Below, piece after piece: positions 16,895-25,207 of a DNA stretch of 64,000 nucleotides. Made by a program: the position numbers and the translations under genes. The notes below the pieces were generated by a model. The model searched no databases and was not told the DNA's origin. It was given only the letters and a program-made list of their open reading frames with translations. This DNA is from JAMHWF01 sp964371405 (lineage in GTDB: Bacteria > Pseudomonadota > Gammaproteobacteria > Burkholderiales > Burkholderiaceae_C): NCBI GenBank assembly GCA_964371405.1, contig CAYJLV010000002.1, positions 151,213-215,212 on the forward strand, given 5' to 3'. The stretch's first letter is position 1. Each line of letters begins with the position of its first letter.

Positions 16895-19117
16895 ATGAGC
16901 ATGAGCAGCAGCAGCCCGAATTCCGAAGTCCAGATCCTGCGCGTGCAGCACCTGCGCGGCCCCAACGTCTGGACCTACCGCGCGGCGCTCGAGGTCTGGC
17001 TCGACCTCGGCGACCTGGAGGACTGGCCGTCGAACCGGCTCGCCGGCTTCAATGACCGGCTGACCGGCCTGTTGCCGGGGCTCCACGATCACCATTGCGG
17101 CGTCGGCGAGCGCGGCGGCTTCCTGCAGCGGCTGGACGAAGGCACCTGGTTCGGTCACGTGCTGGAGCACGTCGTCATCGAGCTGCTCAACCTCGCCGGC
17201 ATGTCGACCGGCTTCGGGCAGACGCGCAGCACGTCGCGGCGCGGCGTCTACCGCATGGTGGTGCGGGCGCGTGACGAGCACGTCGCGCGCGAGGCGCTGC
17301 ACGCCGGTCACGGCCTGCTCGCGGCGGCGATCCGCGGCGACGACCACGACGTCGAGGCCGCGGTGCAGCGCATCCGCGACAAGGTCGACCGCTGCTACCT
17401 CGGGCCCAGCACGCAGAGCATCGTCGCCGCGGCCACCGAGCGCGGCATCCCGCACCTGCGCCTCAACGACGGCAATCTGGTGCAGCTCGGCCAAGGCGCG
17501 CGCCAGCGCCGCATCTGGACCGCCGAGACCGACCTCACCAGCGCCATCGCCGAAGGCATCTCGCGCGACAAGGGGCTGACCAAGCAGCTCCTCGCGGCCT
17601 GCGGCGTGCCCGTGCCCGAAGGCCAGCGGGTAGCCAGCGCACACGAGGCCTGGGAGGCGGCGCAGTCGGTCGGCCTGCCGGTGGCGGTGAAGCCGCGCGA
17701 CGGCAACCATGCGCGCGGCGTCACGCTCGACCTGACCAGCCGCGACGAGATCGCCGCTGCCTACGAGCTGGCGGCGACGCAGGGCAGCAGCGTGATGGTC
17801 GAGCGCCACATCCGCGGCGACGAGCACCGCCTGCTCGTCATCGGCGGCAAGCTGGTCGCCGCGACTCGCGGCGAGTCGGCATGGATCACCGGCGACGGCC
17901 GCTCGACGGTCGCCGAGCTGATCGAGAGCCAGATCAACAGCGACCCGCGGCGCGGCGAGGGCGAGGACTGCCCGCTCGGCCTGATCCACCTCGATGACCC
18001 CGAGTCGCCGGTGCGCATCGAGCTGCAGCGCCAGGGCCTCGCCGGCGACGCCGTGCCGCCCGCGGGCCGCCGCGTGCTGATCGCGCGCAACGGCAACCTC
18101 TCGATCGACTGCACCGACGACGTCCACCCCGAGGTCGCGCACGCCGCGGCGCTCGCCGCGCGCGTCGTCGGCCTCGACATCGCGGGCGTCGACCTGGTCT
18201 GCCAGGACGTGAGCCAACCCCTCGCGGCGCAGGGCGGCGCGATCGTCGAAGTCAACGCCGGCCCCGGGCTGCTGATGCACCTCAAGCCGGCGGTCGGCAC
18301 GCCGCGGCCGGTCGGCCAGGCGATCATCGACCAGCTGTTTCCGGCCGGCGACAACGGGCGCATCCCGCTGGTCGGCGTCGCCGGCTCGCACGACACCGCC
18401 ATCGTCGCGCGCCTCGTCGCCTGGCTGCTGCATCTGGGCGGGCGCAAGGTCGGCCTGGCCTGCGGCGACGGCCTCTTCGTCGGCGCGCGCCGCATCGACC
18501 GCCGCCCGGCCACCGACTACGCCGCGGGCCAGCGCGTGCTGATCAACCGCGAAGTGCAGGCCGCCGTGATCGAGACCAGCGCGCGCGCCATCCTGCGCGA
18601 CGGCCTGCCCTACGACCGCTGCGCGGTCGGCGTCGTCACCGACCTCGGCGGCGCCGAGCAGCTCGCCGAGTTCGACGTGCACGACGCCGAACAGATGGCG
18701 CGCGTGTTGCGCACCCAGGTCGACGTCGTGCTGCCCGACGGCGTTGCCGTGCTGCACGCCGCCGACGAACGCATCGCCGCGATGGCCGAGCTGTGCGATG
18801 GCGAAGCGATCCTCTACGCCGCCGACGCCGCGTCGCCGGCGCTGGCCGCGCACCGCGCGCGCGGCGGGCGCGCCGCCTTCTTGCGAGGCGGCCGCCTCGT
18901 CTTCGCGCAGGGCGCCGACGAATCCGTCGTCGGCCCGATGCCGGCCGATTCCGACCTTGCCGGCGTGGCGCTGTGCCGGCGCCAGCTCGCGCTGCTCGCC
19001 GGTGCCTGCGCCGCCTGGGCGCTGGGCGTGACGCCCGAGCTGGTGGCGAGCGGCCTGCAGACCTTCGAACCCGTGCCGGCCGACGGCAGCGGGGCCCTGA
19101 CGCAGTTGGCCATCTGA
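16895..19117 (+). CDS. Cyanophycin synthetase paralogue, CphA2-like (degenerate Mur-ligase P-loop)
   Basis: About 740 residues, against about 870 for CphA next door. It carries the CphA N-terminal domain (LRGPNVWTYRAALEVWLDL), the ATP-grasp domain (PVAVKPRDGNHARGV near 265, EVNAGPGLLMHL near 455), then a Mur-ligase-like domain where the P-loop GTNGKT of CphA is replaced by GSHDTA (about 497-502), with loss of the essential Lys. The Mur C-terminal domain is absent. This is the layout of CphA2, which in cyanobacteria joins beta-Asp-Arg dipeptides using only its ATP-grasp site. By analogy this protein recycles dipeptides or assists CphA; activity here is inference. ATG 16895 chosen; 16901 or GTG 16886 possible. 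Confidence 0.82.
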   Translation: MSMSSSSPNSEVQILRVQHLRGPNVWTYRAALEVWLDLGDLEDWPSNRLAGFNDRLTGLLPGLHDHHCGVGERGGFLQRLDEGTWFGHVLEHVVIELLNLAGMSTGFGQTRSTSRRGVYRMVVRARDEHVAREALHAGHGLLAAAIRGDDHDVEAAVQRIRDKVDRCYLGPSTQSIVAAATERGIPHLRLNDGNLVQLGQGARQRRIWTAETDLTSAIAEGISRDKGLTKQLLAACGVPVPEGQRVASAHEAWEAAQSVGLPVAVKPRDGNHARGVTLDLTSRDEIAAAYELAATQGSSVMVERHIRGDEHRLLVIGGKLVAATRGESAWITGDGRSTVAELIESQINSDPRRGEGEDCPLGLIHLDDPESPVRIELQRQGLAGDAVPPAGRRVLIARNGNLSIDCTDDVHPEVAHAAALAARVVGLDIAGVDLVCQDVSQPLAAQGGAIVEVNAGPGLLMHLKPAVGTPRPVGQAIIDQLFPAGDNGRIPLVGVAGSHDTAIVARLVAWLLHLGGRKVGLACGDGLFVGARRIDRRPATDYAAGQRVLINREVQAAVIETSARAILRDGLPYDRCAVGVVTDLGGAEQLAEFDVHDAEQMARVLRTQVDVVLPDGVAVLHAADERIAAMAELCDGEAILYAADAASPALAAHRARGGRAAFLRGGRLVFAQGADESVVGPMPADSDLAGVALCRRQLALLAGACAAWALGVTPELVASGLQTFEPVPADGSGALTQLAI

Positions 19118-19131
19118 CAACAAGGTATCCC

Positions 19132-21747
19132 ATGAACGTCACCCGTGTTCGTTCGCTGCGCGGCCCCAACCTGTGGAGCCGCCATACCGCGATCGAGGCC
19201 ATCGTGCAATCGGAGCCCGCCGACCGCGCCGAGGCCGGCATGGCAGTGCTCGAAGCCGACGTGCGGCGCCTGTTCCCGGCGATCGGCCCGTTGCGCAGCG
19301 GCGTGCGCGCGCCGCGCTATGGCCGGCCGCACCTGCTCGAAGCCGCGGCGCTGGCGCTGCAGGCGCAGGCCGGGTGCCCGGTGAGCTTCAGCCGCACCGC
19401 GGCGACCGCCGACGCCGGTACCTATCAGGTCGTCGTGCAGTACAGCGAGGAGGCGGTCGGCCGCCTCGCGCTCGAGCTGGCACAGCAACTGATCGGCGCT
19501 GCGGCGCGCGGCGAGGGCTTCGACGTGGCCGCTGCGATCGCGCAGCTGCGCGAGCTCGACGAGGACGAGCGCCTCGGCCCCAGCACCGGCTGCATCGTCG
19601 ACGCCGCCGCGGCGCGCGGCATCCCGGCGCATCGCCTGACGCGCGGCAGCCTGGTGCGCCTGGGTTGGGGCAAGCGCCAGCGCAAGATCTGGGCCGCCGA
19701 ACTCGACTCGACCAGCGCCGTCGCCGAGTCGATCGCGCAGGACAAGGAATTGAGCAAGCGCCTGCTCGAAGCCGCCGGCGTGCCGGTGCCGATCGGCCGG
19801 CCGGTGGCCGACGCCGAGCTGGGCTGGGCCGCGGCGCTCGAGATCGGGGTGCCCGTCGTCGTCAAGCCGCGCGACGGCAACCAGGGCAAGGGCGTCACAG
19901 TCAACATCACGAACCGCGAACACTTCGACAGCGCCTTTCGCGCCGCCGCCGATCACGGCGCCGTGATGGTCGAGAAGTACCTGCCGGGCGATGACTTCCG
20001 GCTGCTCGTCGTCGGCGACCGCCTCGTCGCCGCGGCGCGCCGCGACCCGCCGCAGGTGATCGGCGACGGCGTGCACACGGTGCGCCAGCTCGTCGAGCGC
20101 GTCAACGCCGACCCGCGGCGCGGCGACGGCCACGCCACCTCGCTGACCAAGATCCGCTTCGACGACATCGCCGTCGCGCGGCTCGCATCGCAGGACCTGA
20201 CGCCCGAGTCGGTGCCCGAGCAGGGGCGCCGCGTCGTGCTGCGCAACAACGCCAACCTGAGCACCGGCGGCACGGCGACCGACGTGACCGACGACGTGCA
20301 CCCCGACGTGGCGGCGCGCGCCGTCGCGGCGGCGCGCATGGTCGGCCTCGACATCTGCGGCGTCGACCTGGTCTGCGAGACGGTGAACCGGCCGCTCGAG
20401 GACCAGCACGGCGGCATCGTCGAAGTCAACGCCGCGCCGGGGCTGCGCATGCACCTGTCGCCTTCCTACGGCAAGGGCCGCGCCGTCGGCGAAGCGATCG
20501 TCGACCATCTGTTCGGCCGTCATGACAACGGGCGCATTCCCGTCGTCGCCGTCTCGGGCACGAACGGCAAGACGACGACGGTGCGCCTGGCCGCTCACCT
20601 GTTCGCCGCCGCCGGCCGCTGCGTCGGCATGACCAACACCGACGGCGTCTACGTCGACGGACGCCAGATCGACAGCGGCGACTGCAGCGGCCCGAAGAGC
20701 GCGCGCAACGTGCTCGCACACCCCGACGTCGAGGCTGCCGTGCTCGAGACCGCGCGCGGCGGCCTGCTGCGCGAGGGGCTGGGCTTCGACGCCTGCCACG
20801 TCGCCGTCGTCACCAACGTCGGCGAGGGCGACCACCTGGGCCTGAACCACATCCACACGGTGGAGGAGGTCGCCGCCGTCAAGCAGGTCATCGTGCAGAA
20901 CGTCGCCACCGACGGCTGGGCCGTGCTCAACGCCGCCGACCCGCACGTCGCGGCGATGGCTTCGGTGTGCCCGGGGCGCGTCATCCATTTCGCCGCCGAC
21001 CGCCGGCTGCCGGTGATGGCGGCGCACCTGGCGCGCGGCCAGCGCTGCGTGCACGTCGATGGTGACGCCATCGTCGCCGTCGAAGGCTCGCGGCGCGAGC
21101 GCCTGCCGCTGGCCGACATCCCGCTGACGCGGCGCGGCGCGGTCGGCTTCCAGGTCCACAACGCGATGGCGGCGGTGGCTGCCGCCTGGGCCTGCGACGT
21201 GCCGTGGGACGCGATCCGCAGCGGGCTGGCGAGCTTCGTCAACGACGCCGACAACGCGCCCGGCCGCTTCAACGTGATGGACCACCAGGGCGCGACCGTG
21301 ATCGCCGACTACGGGCACAACCCCGACGCGATGCGCGCGCTCGTCGCCGCGATCGACGCGATGCGGGCGCCGGGGCGCGCGCGCCGCAGCGTCGTCATCA
21401 GCGGCGCGGGCGACCGCCGCGACGAGGACATCCGCGCCCAGACGGCGATCCTCGGCGATGCGTTCGACGATGTCGTGCTGTTCGAGGACGCCTGCCAGCG
21501 AGGACGCAAGGACGGTGAAGTCGTGCGCCTGCTGCGCGAGGGTCTGCAGCGCGCCCGGCGCACGCGGCGCGTCGACGAGGTGCGCGGCGAGTTCGCGGCG
21601 ATCGACCTCGCGCTCGGCCGGCTGCAGCCGGGTGACGTGTGCCTGGTGCTGATCGATCAAGTGGGCGCGGCGCTGTCGCACCTGGCGCAGCGGCTGGGCC
21701 GTGCGCCGCTGCTGCGCACGCCGGCGACGCTCGAACACGCGGCCTGA
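19132..21747 (+). CDS. cphA: Cyanophycin synthetase
   Basis: An 871-residue enzyme that builds the multi-L-arginyl-poly-L-aspartate storage polymer in the cytoplasm. The N-terminal domain starts VRSLRGPNLWSRHTAIEA; the ATP-grasp domain (adds Asp to the backbone) has PVVVKPRDGNQGKGV near 245 and EVNAAPGLRMHL; the Mur-ligase domain (adds Arg to the side chain) has an intact P-loop VSGTNGKTTTVR at about 474-485 and NAMAAVAAAWA; the C-terminal domain holds DYGHNPDAM near 725. Length is standard. It starts 14 bases after the CphA2-like gene with an AAGG site, so the two form one operon. The 3' end converges on the Tgl-like gene with 19 bases between stops. Confidence 0.95.
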   Translation: MNVTRVRSLRGPNLWSRHTAIEAIVQSEPADRAEAGMAVLEADVRRLFPAIGPLRSGVRAPRYGRPHLLEAAALALQAQAGCPVSFSRTAATADAGTYQVVVQYSEEAVGRLALELAQQLIGAAARGEGFDVAAAIAQLRELDEDERLGPSTGCIVDAAAARGIPAHRLTRGSLVRLGWGKRQRKIWAAELDSTSAVAESIAQDKELSKRLLEAAGVPVPIGRPVADAELGWAAALEIGVPVVVKPRDGNQGKGVTVNITNREHFDSAFRAAADHGAVMVEKYLPGDDFRLLVVGDRLVAAARRDPPQVIGDGVHTVRQLVERVNADPRRGDGHATSLTKIRFDDIAVARLASQDLTPESVPEQGRRVVLRNNANLSTGGTATDVTDDVHPDVAARAVAAARMVGLDICGVDLVCETVNRPLEDQHGGIVEVNAAPGLRMHLSPSYGKGRAVGEAIVDHLFGRHDNGRIPVVAVSGTNGKTTTVRLAAHLFAAAGRCVGMTNTDGVYVDGRQIDSGDCSGPKSARNVLAHPDVEAAVLETARGGLLREGLGFDACHVAVVTNVGEGDHLGLNHIHTVEEVAAVKQVIVQNVATDGWAVLNAADPHVAAMASVCPGRVIHFAADRRLPVMAAHLARGQRCVHVDGDAIVAVEGSRRERLPLADIPLTRRGAVGFQVHNAMAAVAAAWACDVPWDAIRSGLASFVNDADNAPGRFNVMDHQGATVIADYGHNPDAMRALVAAIDAMRAPGRARRSVVISGAGDRRDEDIRAQTAILGDAFDDVVLFEDACQRGRKDGEVVRLLREGLQRARRTRRVDEVRGEFAAIDLALGRLQPGDVCLVLIDQVGAALSHLAQRLGRAPLLRTPATLEHAA

Positions 21748-21766
21748 ACGCCAGCGCGGGTCGGTG

Positions 21767-22888
21767 TCAAGCTTCGGGCACGATCAGGTCGCCGGTTCCC
21801 GGCCGCACGTGGCGCGGGAACTCGCGCGTGCGGTCGATGCAGCCGCCACCGGCGTCGATGCCGGTCGGGTCGCGCAGCCGCAGCATCTCGGCCAGGATGC
21901 GTTCGACCTCCGCGGGGTCGCGCATCGACGCTGCGGCGCGCTGCTCGACGACGGCTTCGTCGATGCGCAGGTGGCCGTCGGCATCGGTCCAGGTCGCGTG
22001 GCGCCAGTGGTAGAGCTCGACGCACTTGCCCGCCATCGTGAATGGCCGGTCGCGCTTCCAGAAGTTGTTGAACAGGCCGCCGCCGAGATAGAACAGCCAC
22101 GAACCCTCGTAGCCCGAGGCGTCGGACGAATGCGGGTCGGGGTTGCGGAACCAGATGCGGTCGCCGGGCACGTACCAGCGCGGCGGCAACGGCGCGTCGT
22201 TGGTGCCGAGCTCGCGCAGGAATACGTCGTGAAAGCGCCCCGACATGATGGCGCTGCGCTCCCAGCGGCGCTGCAGTGCGGCCAGCAGGGGCGGGTTGCT
22301 GCGCTCGAGCTCCTGCGCGACGGCGAGCACGATGACGTATTCGGTGGCGCGGTAGCACGAGAAGGCGTAAAGCTTGCCCGAGACCTCGGGCTGCGTCGCG
22401 CGGCGCAGCGCCTCGATCAGCGGCTTGCCGGGCAGCACGGTGAAGCTGCTCTCGGGCGCATAGGTCCACCAGCCCTCGGGGCGCTCGGCGGCGGCGGTGC
22501 CGAAGGCCAGCGCAGTGCGCTGCGCCGCGGCGACGATGTCGCGGCGCATGCGCAGCGCGCTGTCGAACTCGTCGGCGCTCGGGAATTCGAGCGGCAGCGG
22601 CGCTGCGAGCATCGCGATCGCGATCTCGCGTTCCAGGTCGGCGGGCCGCGCGGCGGGGTCGAGGCCGCAATGCTCGCGCAATTGCAGCGTGTCGTGGCCG
22701 GGCGTCCAGTTCGCGGCATGCGCAGCGTCGAGCCGCCACCGCGCCTCGCCGGCGCCCACGCTTGCCGCGACGGCGCCCGCGAGGCTCAGCGACGCGAGCC
22801 GTGCGTCGACGGCGCGGCGTTGCGCATCGAGCGCCGCTGCAGTGCCGGCGCGCAGCACGATCCCGCCGTCGTCGCTCGCTCGTTGCAT
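21767..22888 (-). CDS. Tgl-like protein-glutamine gamma-glutamyltransferase homologue
   Basis: A 373-residue protein with no signal peptide. From about residue 100 it follows the Bacillus spore transglutaminase Tgl: ALRMRRDIVAAAQRT matches the Tgl segment KLRMNIVAAAKTL; GKLYAFSCYRATEYVIVLAV corresponds to the catalytic Cys region (Cys about 178; Cys116 in Tgl); WYVPGDRIWFRNPDP matches FFLGDCLYFKNPE; YEGSWLFYLGG carries the expected Glu (about 261). The Tgl active-site His region (YFAHG) is instead LFNNF, so the dyad may be altered. Tgl crosslinks Gln and Lys side chains. It converges on cphA and faces away from the acyltransferase gene. A link to cyanophycin is positional inference. GGGAGG lies 11 bases before the ATG. 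Confidence 0.65.
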   Translation of the reverse strand: MQRASDDGGIVLRAGTAAALDAQRRAVDARLASLSLAGAVAASVGAGEARWRLDAAHAANWTPGHDTLQLREHCGLDPAARPADLEREIAIAMLAAPLPLEFPSADEFDSALRMRRDIVAAAQRTALAFGTAAAERPEGWWTYAPESSFTVLPGKPLIEALRRATQPEVSGKLYAFSCYRATEYVIVLAVAQELERSNPPLLAALQRRWERSAIMSGRFHDVFLRELGTNDAPLPPRWYVPGDRIWFRNPDPHSSDASGYEGSWLFYLGGGLFNNFWKRDRPFTMAGKCVELYHWRHATWTDADGHLRIDEAVVEQRAAASMRDPAEVERILAEMLRLRDPTGIDAGGGCIDRTREFPRHVRPGTGDLIVPEA

Positions 22889-22956
22889 GTCTGGCTTGCC
22901 TCCCTCTCGGGCCGCGTCGGGCGCAGCCTCGAGGGGCCACTCTATCGCAGCGCGCC

Positions 22957-23985
22957 ATGACGCGACCCCGGCACGAACACGTAGAAGCCGCGGGCGTGCC
23001 GATCGTCGCCGTCGACTGGCTCAAGGCGGGCGCGTCGCAGCTGATCGTGTGGCACCACCTGGCGCTCTACGGGCCGATGTCGGATGTGGTGCAGCCGCAA
23101 GCGCCGGCGCTCGTCGGCTGGCTCGTCGACCATGCGCGCATCGCGGTGCAGGTGTTCCTTGTCGTCGCGGGCTTTCTCGCCGCGCATTCGTTGCTCGGGC
23201 GCGCCGGGCCGCCGCCGGCCGCGGCGCGGTTGGTGTGGCGGCGCTGTCTGCGGCTCGCGCGCCCCTACTTCGTCGCGCTGGTGCTGGCCGTCGCGGCGGC
23301 GGCGCTGGCGCGTGCGCTGGTCGCGCATCCGACGATTCCGGCCGCACCGACGGCGGCGCAGTTCGCCGCGCACGCGCTGCTGCTGCACGACGTCGCGGGC
23401 GTCGACGCGCTGTCGGCAGGGGTCTGGTACGTCGCGATCGACGTGCAGCTCTATGCCCTGTTCGTCGTGCTGTTCGCGCTGGCGCAGGGCCGCGCCGTGC
23501 CGGCGCTGGCGCTGGTCGCGGCGCTGGCCGTCGCATCGCTGTTCTGGTTCAACCGCGATGCGTCGCTCGACGCCTGGGCGCCGTACTTCTGGGGTGCCTA
23601 CGCGCTGGGCATCGGCGCGTGGTGGGCGTCGCGCCGTTCGCGGCGCGCTGCCTGGGCCGTGGCGCTCGCCGCCGTCGTGCTGCTGGCGCTGGCGCTCGAC
23701 TGGCGCAACCGCATCGCGCTGGCCGGCGCGACGGCGCTGCTGCTCGTCGCCGCCGCCGACCGGCGCCTGCCCGAGAGCCGCGTCGTCGCCTGGGCGGCGC
23801 GCGTCTCCTATCCGCTGTTCCTCGTGCACTACCCGGTGGCGCTCGTCGTCGGCGCGCTGGTGTGGCGGCTGTGGCCGACGAGCGTTGCAGCGAATGCGGC
23901 CGGCCTCGTCGCTGCGTGGCTCGCCAGCCTGCTGGCGGCGGCGCTGCTGCATCGCGTCGCCGAGCCGGTGCGCGTGCAGCGTTGA
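22957..23985 (+). CDS. Acyltransferase 3 family membrane protein
   Basis: A 342-residue integral membrane protein of the acyltransferase 3 (OafA/YrhL-like) family, which O-acylates sugars or lipids on the outer side of the inner membrane. The conserved N-terminal element is present as WLKAGASQLIVWHHLALYGPM, with the catalytic His in WHH at about residue 31. About ten hydrophobic helices follow, including VFLVVAGFLAAHSLL and a last YPLFLVHYPVALVVG. ATG at 22957 starts right before family similarity. It is divergent from the Tgl-like gene and convergent with the TlpA-like gene (10 bases apart). Target molecule unknown. Confidence 0.8.
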   Translation: MTRPRHEHVEAAGVPIVAVDWLKAGASQLIVWHHLALYGPMSDVVQPQAPALVGWLVDHARIAVQVFLVVAGFLAAHSLLGRAGPPPAAARLVWRRCLRLARPYFVALVLAVAAAALARALVAHPTIPAAPTAAQFAAHALLLHDVAGVDALSAGVWYVAIDVQLYALFVVLFALAQGRAVPALALVAALAVASLFWFNRDASLDAWAPYFWGAYALGIGAWWASRRSRRAAWAVALAAVVLLALALDWRNRIALAGATALLLVAAADRRLPESRVVAWAARVSYPLFLVHYPVALVVGALVWRLWPTSVAANAAGLVAAWLASLLAAALLHRVAEPVRVQR

Positions 23986-23995
23986 TGCGGGCCGT

Positions 23996-24823
23996 TCAGC
24001 GCGCGCCGGCGCGCAGCGTGCGCAGCCGGCTCTCGAGCGCCGCCGCGTTGAGCACGCCGAGGTGCGCATCGACGAGGCGGCCGCGCGCGTCGTAGAAGAG
24101 CGTCGTCGGCAGGCCGCGCGAGCCGACGAGCGGCCCGAGTTGCCTGGCGGCGTCGAGCAGAACGTTGGAGAGATCGAGGTCCTGGTCGACGAGGTAGGCG
24201 CGGATCGCCGACGCCGACTCGCCCTGGTTCACGAACAGGAACGTGACGCCCGTCTCGCGGCGCTGCGCGGCAGCGAGCATCGGCATCTCTTCGCGACACG
24301 GCGGGCACCAGGTGGCCCACAGGTTGACGACGGCAGGTCGCCCGGCCGTGGCCTGCGCCAGTTCGACGGGCGCGCCGCTGGCGTGGTCGACGAGCGCGAG
24401 CGCAGGCAGCGGCGGCCGCTCGCGCAGCGCGCCGCCGCCGAGCGCTGCCGTCGCGGCGGCCCATGCGACGCCGCCGCTGAACGCCGCAAGCGCCACCGGC
24501 CGGCGCAGCGCGGGCCGGCGCAGCGCGCGCCACGCCAGCCACGCCGCGCCGGCCGCGAAGCCCGCCGGCACGTGCCAGCCGCCGTCACGCACGTCGAGCA
24601 CCGACCATGGCGTCGGCGCGTAGGCCGACAGGTTCAGCGCGACGTGCACCAGGCGCGCCATCAGCAACCCGGCGAAGGCCGCCAACCCCACGGCGTTGGC
24701 CGCTGCATCGGCGTGGTCGCGCCCGGCCAGCCGGGATGCCAGCCACGACGCGCCCCACACGGCGACGATCAGCAGCAGCGGGGCGACGGGAAAAGCGAGC
24801 GGGCCGAGCGTGATCGACAGCAT
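23996..24823 (-). CDS. TlpA-like thiol:disulfide protein with an N-terminal membrane domain
   Basis: A 275-residue protein. The first about 130 residues hold four hydrophobic helices, starting LSITLGPLAFPVAPLLLIVAVWG and reminiscent of prolipoprotein diacylglyceryl transferase-like membrane domains. The rest is a periplasmic thioredoxin domain with the active site WATWCPPCREEMP (Cys at about 171 and 174) and a cis-Pro near GLPTTLFYDARG. Such proteins reduce or shuffle disulfides of exported proteins, often in cytochrome or sulfur pathways. It is third in a minus-strand operon after the sulfide:quinone oxidoreductase and a small membrane protein, which suggests a redox role in periplasmic sulfur handling (inferred). 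Confidence 0.82.
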   Translation of the reverse strand: MLSITLGPLAFPVAPLLLIVAVWGASWLASRLAGRDHADAAANAVGLAAFAGLLMARLVHVALNLSAYAPTPWSVLDVRDGGWHVPAGFAAGAAWLAWRALRRPALRRPVALAAFSGGVAWAAATAALGGGALRERPPLPALALVDHASGAPVELAQATAGRPAVVNLWATWCPPCREEMPMLAAAQRRETGVTFLFVNQGESASAIRAYLVDQDLDLSNVLLDAARQLGPLVGSRGLPTTLFYDARGRLVDAHLGVLNAAALESRLRTLRAGAR

Positions 24824-24855
24824 CGGCCGATTGTGCGGCGCGCCGTCGCGCGCGG

Positions 24856-25188
24856 CTAACGCCGCCGCTTCAGCGCGAACAGCGGCCAGACGAACAGCGC
24901 TGCCGCGCCGGCGAAGCCGAATGCGACGCCGGCGAGGTTGGCCCAGTCGACCCAGTAGCGCAGCTCGCCCAGCGACGAGCGCGTCGCCCCGGGCACCCAG
25001 AGGAAGGCGACGACGGCGACGACGGCCGCGACCGCCGCGGCGCCGCCGAGGCCGGCGCGCCAGGCAGCGCCGCGGCGCGACGCGGCGACCATCAGCGCGA
25101 TCCACACGGCGAGCGCGGCGAGCAGCCACGGCGCGGCGCCGAGAGCGATCTCCCACACGATGTTGAGCACGAGCCAGATTTCGTACAT
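24856..25188 (-). CDS. Small membrane protein of unknown function in the SQR operon
   Basis: A 110-residue protein with three predicted membrane helices (about 8-33, 45-63 and 83-103) and a basic C-terminus LKRRR, indicating an inner-membrane protein. I do not recognise a family. It lies 19 bases after the oxidoreductase stop and 32 bases before the TlpA-like start on the same strand, so it is almost certainly part of their operon. A role as a membrane anchor or quinone-side partner of the oxidoreductase is possible but only positional. Confidence 0.7.
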   Translation of the reverse strand: MYEIWLVLNIVWEIALGAAPWLLAALAVWIALMVAASRRGAAWRAGLGGAAAVAAVVAVVAFLWVPGATRSSLGELRYWVDWANLAGVAFGFAGAAALFVWPLFALKRRR

Positions 25189-25207
25189 CGCATTGCCCCC
25201 GGTTCGT

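Noticed and set aside
14483..19123. A 1,546-codon open frame on the minus strand spanning the ABC transporter and the CphA2-like gene
   Set aside because: Only the part up to 16792 has protein-family sequence; beyond that it is antisense to the CphA2-like gene, an artefact of few stop codons in GC-rich DNA.
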